A DNA stretch of 64,000 bases from Berghia stephanieae (lineage: Eukaryota > Mollusca > Gastropoda > Nudibranchia > Aeolidiidae): positions 972,587-1,036,586 of the forward strand of contig CM067446.1 of NCBI GenBank assembly GCA_034508935.3, written 5' to 3'. Below are positions 12,701-23,149 of the stretch, piece by piece. The stretch's first letter is position 1. Each line of letters opens with the position of its first letter. The position numbers and the translations under genes were made by a program. Below the pieces are notes generated by a model. That model did no database searches. It saw nothing but the letters and a program-made list of their open reading frames with translations, and was not told where the DNA came from.

Positions 12701-15700
12701 GTAATCTCCTTGATTATCTCATTTTCTGTAAAACCCTTGATAACTGACAAAACACAAAGAAATCTCCTTAATTATCTCATTTTCTGTAAAACCCTTGAAA
12801 ACTGACAAAACACAAAGTAATCTCCTTGATTATCTCATTTTCTGTAAAACCCTTGAAAACTGACAAAACACAAAGTAACCTTGATTATCTCATTTTCTGT
12901 AAAACCCTTGAAAACTGACAAAACACAAAGTAATCTCCTTGATTATCTCATTTTCTGTAAAACCCTTGAAAACTGACAAAACACAAAGTAACCTTGATTA
13001 TCTCATTTTCTGTAAAACCCTTGAAAACTGACAAAACACAAAGTAATCTCCTTGATTATCTCATTTTTTTCCTTTTTTACTGGTGCTGATATGACCTTAA
13101 TGCGTTGTGAGCGAGCGCCATAAAACCCTTAAAAAACACAATCAAACAAACAACTCGTGGTTGTCATTATTCTAGGGTGTAATAAGTAGTAAAAAAACGT
13201 GAATGTGACATGAATGAAGATGAAAAACCACCAATGACATGAATAAGAAATGCCAGTGATGGTTGAGTTGTATGGATGATATTTAACTGTATGATGTGTT
13301 GTTTCCCTCCATCCATCCACTCAGATACTCCCTGTTTGCTGTGGTCAATCACTTTGGGTCCATAGAATCGGGTCACTATACCTGCTTCATCAGATCATTG
13401 AAAGAACAGTGGTATCGCTGTGAGGACCACCTCATCAAGAGAGCCACAGTAGGAGAGGTCCTCAATAGTGAAGGGTGAGTGCATTGTAGTCTTTTGCCAT
13501 ACTCTCAACAAATATTGTATTTAAAATTTTGACCAGAAAGCTCGTCCTTTGAATATCGATTGATTCGAATGACCTCAACTTGTCAAAAACTCCCAACCCT
13601 GGGACATAGAGTCTTGTCATAGTCAGGTAGATAGTTCTTTCCCAGTCCTGTCAGTCATAGACATTTAATACCCTGGGACATAGAGTCTTGTCATAGTCAG
13701 CCCTTTTTCCTCCTCTTCTTCTCACCAACTTGTCAATGTACATGACATGAAGTGTATAGGCAGATAGGTCTTTCCCAGTCCTGTCATTCATAGACATTTC
13801 ATCCATATTATGCACAGGTTTTTTTGGAATCCAAATTTGGCCAAATTCACATCCAGATTCAGAATTTTTGTTTTCCAAAGTTTTGAATAATAAATTTTGT
13901 TCAGACCATCAATTCTATAGCATTTTATTTATAGCGGTTAAAACCTTCCATTTTGGTTTGATATCAATATATTTGTTCAAATCTGGATTTAAAAACTGAA
14001 AACCAATATGGAGATTTTTTGTGAGTTGGTTGTGACAGGTTGTCTGATTTCTGGTGGGGACTGGTTCCATTCTGACTGTCATTATCCTTCTGTAGGGAGA
14101 TTTGGATTGTAGGGCTACAGTGGATTTGTCGTGGTTTTTTACAAAGTCCAGCAATGTTGAGTTTGGTCACTGACAGGGAAGATATAGACCTGTAAATTCT
14201 CAGTCAATTAACTGAAATCAGTCAATTCGTCAAATTCAAATATTTTTAAAAAGGGAAGAAAGAAACGAATAAAGAAAGAATTCATGAATCGTAGTCGATT
14301 GACTGTAAAGTTAACTAGGAATGTTCCACAGCCCCACGCATAGCTCATGGGCCGTTTATATTAATGATGGATATATATTGCCAAGGCTAAGCGACGCTTT
14401 TTAGAATTGCCGTGTCTGAACACACCCCAGTGTATTTTCACACAGCCTTCGTGAAATTATTTTTTCACTTTCGAAACCTGTCGTAGCCAATTTTAACTGA
14501 GCCGCCGAGCGATAAATTTCACTGTTTCGTCTAAGCCAAAATTGACCACATTTACTTGAAGGACAGGAAAAGTATGAGAAAGAAAAATTCGAAACACCGG
14601 AAGTTCGTTATGTAGACACCTTCAAATCGAAAGTTAAATGATTGCTACAAGCACATCTCGATTACCTCATGTTGTAAACAAACTGGTTGACCGTTTCTAA
14701 GTTTCTTCACTGATTGGGTACCTAATTACAAGGAACAATGGTAAGTAGCCTAATTAATTCCCTCGAAATTTAGTTTTCTGCCATTGCTTTGCTCAAGTGA
14801 GCTTGCTGTTTACCTTTCATTTTGATTCTTTGGATTTTACCGCCTCGACGAATTACGAAGAGTTTCAGTTTCAGTCAATTTTTATAGAGCTCATTTACAG
14901 GTCTAAAGATAGCAATCAATATCAATCTCTGATCCATTCATTGTGTTCTTTGAGTGAAGGTTTTGCCACAATTGTTAGGGAAACTGGCAGTATTTTTATT
15001 GATACTTTTGAATTGCATAGCCCATGAGATCCAATTCAAACAATTTGTTTTTTTATGCGAGGATAAAGTTGTGGATTGAATATAGTGTTGCAGAGGAAGA
15101 CGACAAATTTGTCAAACAGTTATTGTTGCGAGATGACGGTCTGAAATGTTGTGTAGAAATAAAATGTGAATTTGAATCTATGGAATCTGATCATATCTGA
15201 CCAATAATTAGAGGTTCTCAGGTCTTGTCCACCATTGAGATTAATAAGAGTCTCAGGTCCTGTCTACCATTGAGATTAATAAGTGAGAGTCTCAGGTCGT
15301 GTCCATTGAGATTAATAAGAGTCTCAGGTCCTGTCTACCATTGAGATTAATAAGTGAGAGTCTCAGGTCGTGTCCATTGAGATTAATAAGAGTCTCAGGT
15401 CCTGTCTACCATTGAGATTAATAAGTGAGAGTCTCAGGTCGTGTCCATTGAGATTAATAAGAGTCTCAGGTCCTGTCATGGGTGCCAGTTTTCCGGTTCA
15501 TGTCGGAAATTCGGTTTCGCGATATCTCGAAGTCAAATACCTCCGGTTTCAGTGTTTTTGAGAAATTTTTTGTTAATGTTGAGGGAGAACCTCTGGTACT
15601 CTCTGTCTCTCTCTGTTCTTTGGCTCCCCAAGAGAGAGACAACTGCACTGTGAGTATTTCACTATGTATTATAAGTTGGTTTTAAAATCAAATTAATTTC

Positions 15701-17502
15701 CTCATTGTGTCAATATGTTTGCTGCGTAATCATTTAATAATGGAATAAACACGGTGATGAAATAAGAGTAAAGTTTAGGCTGCATTTTCAGTAGGAACAT
15801 TTTCAGGTTTGGCAAAGTGTCAAGATTTTAGTTTCAGGTTTCAGCACTTCTTCCTGCTGGCAGCCATGGGTCCTGTCCACCGTGGAGAACAGTTGATTTT
15901 TTATCTCTTTATTTTTATAATGTGGATATTCTACCTTCTGCTTTCTCTGTCATTTCACACACAACAGATCTGGTGATGTCGCTTTCTCTGTCATTTCACA
16001 CACAACAGATCCGGTGACGTCGCTTTCTCTGTCATTTCACACACAACAGATCCGGTGACGTCGCTTTCTCTGTCATTTCACACACAACAGATCTGGTGAT
16101 GTCGCTTTCTCTGTCATTTCACACACAACAGATCCGGTGATGTCGCTTTCTCTGTCATTTCACACACAACAGATCTGGTGACGTCGCTTTCTCTGTCATT
16201 TCACACACAACAGATCTGGTGACGTCGCTTTCTCTGTCATTTCACACAACAGATCTGGTGACGTCGCTTTCTCTGTTATTTCACACAACAGATCCGGTGA
16301 TGTCGCTTTCTCTGTCATTTCGCACACAACAGATCTGGTGACGTCGCTTTCTCTGTCATTTCACACAACAGATCTGGTGACGTCGCTTTCTCTGTCATTT
16401 CACACAACGGATCTGGTGACGTCACTTTCTCTGTCATTTCACACACAACAGATCTGGTGACGTCGCTTTCTCTGTCATTTCACACAACAGATCTGGTGAC
16501 GTCGCTTTCTCTGTCATTTCACACACAACAGATCTGGTGACGTCGCTTTCTCTGTCATTTCACACAACAGATCTGGTGACGTCGCTTTCTCTGTCATTTC
16601 ACACACAACAGATCTGGTGACGTCGCTTTCTCTGTCATTTCACACACAACAGATCTGGTGACGTCGCTTTCTCTGTCATTTCACACAACAGATCCGGTGA
16701 TGTCGCTTTCTCTGTCATTTCACACACAACAGATCTGGTGACGTCGCTTTCTCTGTCATTTCACACACAACAGATCTGGTGACGTCGCTTTCTCTGTCAT
16801 TTCACACACAACGGATCTGGTGATGTTGCTTTCTCTGTCATTTCACACACAACGGATCTGGTGATGTCGCTTTCTCTGTCATTTCACACACAACGGATCT
16901 GGTGATGTTGCTTTCTCTGTCATTTCACACACAACGGATCCGATGAGATTTTTAATTCTGAACTCTCGTCCAGCCTGCAGTGGTTGGGTAGCTGGGTCTG
17001 TTAGATCTGTCATAAGGTACTTTGTGATAGACTAGCTACCTGTCGAAAGGGTAGTAAGCAGTTGCTATTATCCATTTCATGCTCTTGAAACTAGGATGAA
17101 CTCAAGGCTCTGAAGGAGTTTGTGTTGCTTTGTATCATATGAACAGTTTGAGGAGATGCTATTTGGTGAATTGGTCAAGCAGATTGGAAAACAAGACATT
17201 TGATTTGATTTGATTGCAAACAACTGTCCACAATGTTATTATCTCCCGTTTTTCTGGGCATTGATATACGTCAATCATCGAGGGATGAATACTGTGAGAA
17301 AAGGGAGATAATAACATTGAAAGACTGTGTTTGGTTTGCATTTCAAATTGATCTCCAGACATGACAGGGACTATTAAACAGTTAATGATTAGTTTGGATT
17401 TTCTTCTTAACGACATAAGCTGTCAAGTGACCTGTCACTTTTTTCTTTCTTTCTTTCAGATATTTGTTATTTTACCACAAACAAGTTTTGGAATATGAGT
17501 GA
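1979..17502 (+). CDS. USP22: USP22/nonstop-type ubiquitin-specific protease, C-terminal exons (partial)
   Basis: Four spliced exons (1979-2105, 3749-3909, 13325-13474, 17460-17502) join in phase to give the C-terminal half of a USP catalytic domain, ending at a TGA at 17500-17502. Landmarks seen: the zinc-ribbon pair [14 protein letters not shown], the conserved [23 protein letters not shown], and the histidine box [10 protein letters not shown], which holds the general-base His, followed by [15 protein letters not shown] and stop. These match USP22 and its relatives USP27X/USP51 and fly nonstop almost end to end. The family removes ubiquitin from histone H2B as the catalytic subunit of the SAGA deubiquitinating module in the nucleus. 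The exons with the catalytic Cys and the N-terminal ZnF-UBP domain must lie before base 1. The introns are loaded with tandem arrays; the 3910-13324 intron is almost entirely one. The symbol is by similarity; orthology versus co-paralogy cannot be settled here. Confidence 0.9.
2325..2590 (+). mobile_element. LINE reverse-transcriptase 3' fragment (CR1/Jockey type)
   Basis: Read across frames, it shows thumb-domain signatures: [13 protein letters not shown], a stretch like [17 protein letters not shown], and a diverged form of the common [10 protein letters not shown]. Frameshifts and stops are present; this is a dead fragment. The next tandem array begins where the RT similarity ends. Confidence 0.6.
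2577..3520. repeat. 37/40-bp tandem array
   Basis: About 24 units (gatggatagtctctctgtgc core) in two lengths that differ by a gat triplet (gtatgtcact versus gtatgatgtcact), intermixed along the array. Confidence 0.95.
3672..3700. repeat. 29-base poly-C tract
   Basis: An uninterrupted C run 48 bp before USP22 exon B. Confidence 0.95.
3749..3909 (+). CDS. USP22: USP22-like exon B
   Basis: Acceptor tcctccag and donor gtaagg. It encodes [19 protein letters not shown], the LDMTPFM motif and a variable Asn-rich loop, and ends in phase 2 with DN plus AA. The acceptor lies 48 bp after a 29-base C run. Confidence 0.9.
4212..8930. repeat. 33-bp tandem array (about 140 units)
   Basis: The unit is gaccaaatgtgtggtaagta followed by ctgtaaaaccctt. 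It is nearly uniform from 4212 to about 8480, then increasingly indel-ridden. 33 is divisible by three and most frames lack stops, so spurious ORFs of up to 1700 codons appear. The unit aligns with the R530 3' end (gacctaaatgtgttgcaagc ... cgtaaaaccctt). Confidence 0.97.
8930..10100. repeat. degenerate transition zone of the array
   Basis: Highly diverged units mix the gtgtggtaag word of the left array with ctgacaaaacacaaagtaa of the right array. No constant period holds for long. Confidence 0.85.
10100..13070. repeat. 48/56-bp tandem array
   Basis: The unit has ctcattttctgtaaaaccct followed by tgaaaactgacaaaacacaa and agtaatctc, with an optional ~8-bp insert (ttgattat) that is usual after 12.3 kb. 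The words cattttct and gtaaaaccctt recur in order in the R530 3' end. Confidence 0.93.
13325..13474 (+). CDS. USP22: USP22-like exon C with the catalytic His box
   Basis: Acceptor ccactcag and donor gtgagt. The leading A completes a Lys codon from exon B. It encodes [20 protein letters not shown], then [11 protein letters not shown] (the position of the acidic catalytic partner) and NSEG. It ends in phase 2. Confidence 0.9.
13500..13610 (+). repeat. dispersed repeat D, copy 1
   Basis: Shares tatttaaaat, aagctcgtcctt, gtcaaaaactc and cctggg, in order, with the reverse complement of 53885-53985. Confidence 0.6.
13600..14340. other. AT-rich intronic stretch with short direct repeats
   Basis: Contains two ~100-bp partial direct repeats (ctgggacatagagtcttgtc, agtcctgtcattcatagac) at about 13600-13800. 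No exon recognised. Confidence 0.5.
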
Positions 17503-18233
17503 CCAAGGCAGTCAGTCAGTCAGTCGTACACGAGGATGGAATGAGATGATTTCTCAAGACTATTTATGTTTGCTTTTGGGGTTGGCCGTGGGACACAAGC
17601 ATTATATTCCCTATCTTGTCATCCATTCAGCTCGAGTGTGGTCATGTGATAGTTTGTATAGAACAAACTGTCGGAAGCTGTGGATAGAACGGCTGTGTTT
17701 TTTAAAACAAAAATTGTAACCAAGAATGCTTCAGGATCATATCCTTCTTCAGTCATTAGTATTAGATTTTCTGTTTGTTTTGAGGTTTTTTGGTGAAAAA
17801 GAGTTTTGATGATGACTCATTCTCCGTCTATTATTTTTATTCTTTTATGAACTGTTTTGATTTTTTTTCCCCTCAATCTTTTTGACTACTTAATGTCAGG
17901 ATGATGTGGCAGAAACCAAACCAGGACTGAACATAATGGACACGGGCGTGTTTGCTTCAATCAATCTCTATCATGATGAGTAAGCTTCTTTCCTCAGTGG
18001 CCCAGTCTCCATTATTGGAGCCAATTCAAACATCGGCCCCAGGAAGTGACAGTTCTATTGCCTCGGGAAATAAAATATTTAAAAATAAAAAGTTGTTATA
18101 ATTGCCTCTCATTTTGTGCAAGTCCCCTGTGTATAGTGGAGTGTTTATTCTGATTCCCCCCCCCCCCCCCCCCCCCCCCAGTGATGATTACGTTGCCTGC
18201 CTGTTCAATCTGGTGGGAAGTGGCTTGCGATAG
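14738..18233 (+). CDS. candidate unrecognised multi-exon gene nested in the USP22-like locus
   Basis: I do not recognise this protein. Exon-like blocks on the same strand as USP22: (i) an ETS-like CCGGAAGT at about 14597 followed by an ATG directly abutting a consensus donor (ATG then GTAAGT, near 14740); (ii) open frames 14774-15026 and 15024-15200 with coding-like composition ([39 protein letters not shown]); (iii) 15470-15649, exactly 60 codons between tctcag and gtgagt ([32 protein letters not shown]); (iv) 17900-17979 between tgtcag and gtaagc (DDVAETKPGLNIMDTGVFAS); (v) 18182-18233 after a poly-C tract and cag, ending VACLFNLVGSGLR and TAG. Blocks iii, iv and v join in one open frame. 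The links from i to ii and ii to iii do not resolve: frames change at 15024 and no clean donor is visible. Block iv would lie in the USP 3' UTR. It could instead be a decayed gene copy. Confidence 0.35.
15222..15476. repeat. 71-bp tandem array (two 35/36-bp half-units)
   Basis: About 3.5 units of attaataagagtctcaggtc plus attaataagtgagagtctca. Each half-unit contains tctcag followed by gtc, the same sequence used as acceptor by exon-like block 15470-15649. Confidence 0.9.
15937..16943. repeat. 41-bp tandem array with CRE-like sites
   Basis: About 25 units of 39 or 41 bp (tcgctttctctgtcatttca core; cacaacaga with or without an extra ca). Most units carry TGACGTCG, and one has the full palindrome TGACGTCA near 16420. 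The right end runs straight into a SINE-2 body. Confidence 0.95.
16940..17135 (+). mobile_element. SINE-2 body, 5' end lost in array
   Basis: ggtagctgggtctgttagat and actaggatgaactc match the SINE-2 body at 62.3 kb. The tRNA-like head is missing where the 41-bp array begins. Confidence 0.6.
17460..17502 (+). CDS. USP22: USP22-like terminal exon D
   Basis: Acceptor tctttcag. The leading A completes the Gly codon, then [13 protein letters not shown] and TGA. The ending differs from human USP22 (YHKQFLEYE) by one residue in this stretch. Confidence 0.9.
18069..18089 (+). terminator. candidate poly(A) signals of the USP22-like gene
   Basis: Two AATAAA hexamers (18069-18074 and 18084-18089) lie about 570 bp after the USP stop codon. 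They are placed sensibly for a 3' UTR end, but not proven. Confidence 0.4.
18156..18179. repeat. 24-base poly-C tract
   Basis: An uninterrupted C run directly followed by ag and exon-like block 18182-18233, so it could act as a polypyrimidine tract. Confidence 0.95.
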
Positions 18234-18735
18234 ACCTCAGATTTGTTGTCAAAAACACCATAAGTACATACTTTCCGAGAAAATAAGATATGGATACTGC
18301 TATGAACTCAATACACAGCATGTCTAACAGCATGGATATCCAGATAAATGAGAGAGAGTGAGATTATTTGAAATGAGATATGGATAATGCTATGAACTCA
18401 ATACACAGCATGTCCAACAGTATGGATATCCAGACACTGCAATTTCTGAGCCATATACTGATTTAAAATGGTCATTAAGTTTTAGTGTCTTGATAAACCG
18501 ATAATTTTGTAATTACTAGAGATTGCTGCAAACGAATGTTTGAATGATGAAGATCGGAGTTAATTTTTGATTTGGGTTTGATGTTAGCTTTTATATAAAT
18601 TTTTGTATTTTGCGCACTTTTATTTTCCACACATGCGGACAAAATACACTTTTTTGCTAAAAAATACACTTTTTAGGATCATAGAATACACTTTTCATTC
18701 TGGGAAGGTTGGCAGGTCTGCTCTTAGTGGGATCC
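18234..18735. other. intergenic, one 82-bp direct repeat
   Basis: A pair of direct repeats at about 18290 and 18372 (gctatgaactcaatacacag). Otherwise AT-rich with nothing recognised. Confidence 0.5.
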
Positions 18736-18970
18736 TGTGCTCGTGTCTGGATGAGAATTTTAGGTGATCTCAAAATAAGTACATTGATGGTATGTTGTTG
18801 GGATCTACACTAATTCCCTATTTGTACTATTTCCCTTTGTCTTACCTTTTCTTGGGTGCTTTAATTGTAATTCTAGAACATTTTACTATCCCATTTTCTT
18901 CCTTTTTACTGGCGCTGATATGACCTAAATGTGCCGCAAGCGACGTAAAACCCTTAATAAAAACAAAAAC
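18735..18970 (+). mobile_element. R530 retroposon, 5'-truncated
   Basis: Begins at the internal gggatcctgtgctcgtgtct and runs to the 3' hairpin (ggcgctgatatgacc ... gcgacgtaaaaccctt) and A-rich tail. The right hairpin arm carries one mismatch. Confidence 0.8.
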
Positions 18971-19002
18971 TGATTTACACTAAGATGAGATGACCTGGGT
19001 CA

Positions 19003-21400
19003 AAATAAACCAGATATTTTGTAGACACCCAATGATAATTTAATCCAATAATCCCCCATTTGGCCTACAGTGATAAACCAGACATTTTGTAGACACCCAA
19101 TGATAATTTAATCCAATAATGCCCCATTTGGCCTACAGTGATAAACCAGACATTTTGTAGACACCCAATGATAATTTAATCCAATAATCCCCATTTGGCC
19201 TACAGTGATAAACCAGACATTTTGTAGACACCCAATGATAATTTAATCCAATAATCCCCCATTTGGCCTACAGTGATAAACCAGACATTTTGTAGACACC
19301 CAATGATAATTTAATCCAATAATCCCCCATTTGGCCTACAGTGATAAACCAGACATTTTGTAGACACCCAATGATAATTTAATCCAATAATCCCCCATTT
19401 GGCCTACAGTGATAAACCAGACATTTTGTAGACACCCAATGATAATTTAATTCAATAATCCCCCATTTGGTCTACAGTGATAAACCAGACATTTTGTAGA
19501 CACCCAATGATAATTTAATCCAATAATCCCCATTTGGCCTACAGTGATAAACCAGACATTTTGTAGACACCCAATGATAATTTAATCCAATAATCCCCCA
19601 TTTGGCCTACAGTGATAAACCAGACATTTTGTAGACACCCAATGATAATTTAATCCAATAATCCCCCATTTGGCCTACAGTGATAAACCAGACATTTTGT
19701 AGACACCCAATGATAATTTAATCCAATAATCCCCCATTTGGCCTACAGTGATAAACCAGACATTTTGTAGACACCCAATGATAATTTAATCCAATATCCC
19801 CCATTTGGCCTACAGTGATAAACCAGACATTTTGTAGACACTCAATGATAATTTAATCCAATAATCCCCCATTTGGCCTACAGTGATAAACCAGACATTT
19901 TGTAGACACCAGTGATAATTTAATCCAATAATCCCCATTTGGCCTACAGTGATAAACCAGACATTTTGTAGACACCCAATGATAATTTAATCCAATAATC
20001 CCCCATTTGGCCTACAGTGATAAACCAGACATTTTGTAGACACCCAATGATAATTTAATCCAATAATCCCCCATTTGGCCTACAGTGATAAACCAGACAT
20101 TTTGTAGACACCCAATGATAATTTAATCCAATAATCCCCCATTTGGCCTACAGTGATAAACCAGACATTTTGTAGACACCCAGTGATAATTTAATCCAAT
20201 AATCCCCCATTTGGCCTACAGTGATAAACCAGACATTTTGTAGACACCCAGTGATAATTTAATCCAATAATCCCCCATTTGGCCTAAAGTGATAAACCAG
20301 ACATTTTGTAGACACCCAATGATAATTTAATCCAATAATCCCCCATTTGGCCTACAGTGATAAACCAGACATTTTGTAGACACCCAGTGATAATTTAATC
20401 CAATAATCCCCCATTTGGCCTACAGTGATAAACCAGACATTTTGTAGACACCCAGTGATAATTTAATGCAATAATCCCCCATTTGGCCTACAGTGATAAA
20501 CCAGACATTTTGTAGACACCCAATGATAATTTAATCCAATAATCCCCCATATGGCCTACAGTGATTAAACCAGACATTTTGTAGACACCAATGATAATTT
20601 AATCCAATAATCCCCCATTTGGCCTACAGTGATAAACCAGACATTTTGTAGACACCCAATGATAATTTAATCCAATAATCCCCCATTTGGCCTACAGTGA
20701 TAAACCAGACATTTTGTAGACACCCAGTGATAATTTAATCCAATAATCCCCATTTGGGCCTACAGTGATAAACCAGACATTTTGTAGACACCCAATGATA
20801 ATTTAATCCAATAATCCCCCATTTGGCCTACAGTGATAAACCAGACATTTTGTAGACACCAATGATAATTTAATCCAATAATCCCCCATTTGGCCTACAG
20901 TGATAAACCAGACATTTTGTAGAAACCCAGTGATAATTTAATCCAATAATCCCCCATATGGCCTACAGTGATTAAACCAGACATTTTGTAGACACCCAAT
21001 GATAATTTAATCCAATAATCCCCCATTTGGCCTACAGTGATAAACCAGACATTTTGTAGACACCCAATGATAATTTAATCCAATAATCCCCATTTGGCCT
21101 ACAGTGATAAACCAGACATTTTGTAGACACCCAGTGATAATTTAATCCAATAATCCCCCATTTGGGCCTACAGTGATAAACCAGACATTTTGTAGACACC
21201 CAATGATAATTTAATCCAATAATCCCCCATTTGGCCTACAGTGATAAACCAGACATTTTGTAGACACCCAATGATAATTTAATCCAATAATCCCCCATTT
21301 GGCCTACAGTGATAAACCAGACATTTTGTAGAAACCCAGTGATAATTTAATCCAATAATCCCCCATTTGGCCTACAGTGATAAACCAGACATTTTGTAGG
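19003..21400. repeat. 68-bp tandem array
   Basis: About 35 units (aaccagacattttgtagaca, cccatttggcctacagtgat) with few substitutions. Variants aatgat/agtgat and C-run length 4/5 recur. Confidence 0.97.
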
Positions 21401-21611
21401 CGATGTTTTGTGGCTCATGAGGTGATATGCCAGCCTTTGTTGACAATTTGGTCTGGGTGGGGATCCTGAATCAAAGTCGGGATTCAATTGATAGCTTGCC
21501 GTCTGCTTGACAGAGAGAGAGAGAGAGAGAGATGAGCAAGTAGTTTTACTAGCCTCTGAGCTATCCATCCATACTGACTAGTATGATTACTCGTCAATCT
21601 TTCTCAGACAC

Positions 21612-22140
21612 CTGGGTGGGGATCCTGACCTCCCATAGTGGGCAGGGAGGTACATACTGTCTTCTATCCCCTTATATCTGTTTTCCAACATGCTTTCTGT
21701 CTTTGTCTCGGATTAAGATTACTTGGTTTTGTCCTGGTGCTGGCCGGAGTCCTAGCTGGGAGGGAAACAGTCAAATGCGTAGTTATTGTTTTGGGAGATG
21801 ATATTTTTTTCCTTGTAAATCATCTCTCTGTTATGTATTATCATTATTATTATTTTGAATGTATAATGTAAGTATTTGAGTGTGTTCCTCTATGTTGGAT
21901 TTTGTGCTTGTGTCTGGATGAGACTTGTAGGTGATTTCAAACTAAGTACATTGGTGGTATGCTCTTGGAATTTACATCTGATCCCTATTTGTTCCCAGTT
22001 CCCCTTTGTCTTACTTTTTCTTGGGTGCTTTAATTGTAATACTAGAACTTTTTACTATCCCATTTTCTTCCTTTTTACTGGCGCTGATATAACCTAAATG
22101 TGTTGCAAGCGCCGTAAAACCCTTAAAAACAAAAAACATC
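21612..22140 (+). mobile_element. R530 retroposon, full length with TSD
   Basis: 529 bp. A 10-bp target-site duplication tctcagacac flanks it (21602-21611 and 22141-22150). It starts ctgggtgggg, and a short CCTCCC/GGGAGG stem follows. The 3' end has stem GGCGCT/AGCGCC and an A-rich tail. No protein-coding domain and no clear A/B box seen. Confidence 0.85.
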
Positions 22141-22238
22141 TCTCAGACACAAGACACACCATGTCCTATCAATGGCACCACTAACGAAAGAGTGAAAATG
22201 GATAGGTATGGAACAAAACAGACAATGGACGTCTCGGG

Positions 22239-23062
22239 TAAAGTGATGTGTTCATGTTTGATGTAAATAGTGACAGTCCTTATGGAGTGATGTGTTCATG
22301 TTTGATGTAAATAGTGACAGTCCTTATGGAGTGATGTGTTCATGGTTGATGTAAATAGTGACAGTCCTTATAGGATGTGATCGTTGTTCATGTTTGATGT
22401 AAATAGTGACAGTCCTTATGGAGTGATGTGTTCATGTTTGATGTAAATAGTGACAGTCCTTATGGAGTGATGTGTTCATGTTTGATGTAAATAGTGACAG
22501 TCCTTATGGAGTGATGTGTTCATGTTTGATGTAAATGGTAGTGACAGTCCTTATGGAGTGATGTGTTCATGTTTGATGTAAATAGTGACAGTCCCTTATG
22601 GAGTGATGTGTTCATGTTTGATGTAAATAGTGACAGTCCTTATGGAGTGATGTGTTCATGTTTGATGTAAATAGTGACAGTCCTTATGGAGTGATGTGTT
22701 CATGTTTGATGTAAATAGTGACAGTCCTTATGGAGTGATGTGTTCATGTTTGATGTAAATAGTGACAGTCCTTATGGAGTGATGTGTTCATGTTTGATGT
22801 AAATGTAGTGACAGTCCTTATGGAGTGATGTGTTCATGGTTTGATGTAAATAGTGACAGTCCTTATGGAGTGATGTGTTCATGTTTGATGTAAATAGTGA
22901 CAGTCCTTATGGAGTGATGTGTTCATGTTTGATGTAAATAGTGACAGTCCTTATGGAGTGATGTGTTCATGTTTGATGTAAATAGTGACAGTCCTTATGG
23001 AGTGATGTGTTCATGTTTGATGTAAATAGTGACAGTCCTTATGGAGTGATGTGTTCATGTTT
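22239..23062. repeat. 44-bp tandem array
   Basis: About 18 units (ccttatggagtgatgtgttc, atgtttgatgtaaatagtga), nearly uniform, with rare 1-8 bp insertions. Confidence 0.96.
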
Positions 23063-23149
23063 TTATCGTATACATCCTATGCGTGTGTTTTCATGTTTGA
23101 TGTAATTAGTGACATTTTTGTGATTGTTAATTGCCATTGTGTGTTTTAA

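Larger units (their letters stand above)
4120..13135 (+). mobile_element. R530 retroposon copy split by a 9-kb tandem array
   Basis: The left flank (about 4120-4212: ttaattgtaaatctagaat, tttttactggcgctgaaatg) and right flank (about 13060-13135: tttttactggtgctgatatg, gagcgccataaaaccctt, A-rich tail) are the 3' portion of one R530 copy. The tandem array lies between them. The copy is 5'-truncated. Confidence 0.75.

Noticed and set aside
4212-13070. CRISPR-like array
   Set aside because: Units are contiguous with no unique spacers, and the context is an animal intron.
17900-17979. Alternative last exon of USP22
   Set aside because: USP exon C ends in phase 2 and this block starts in phase 0, so splicing them would shift frame. 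The normal terminal exon at 17460 matches the family.
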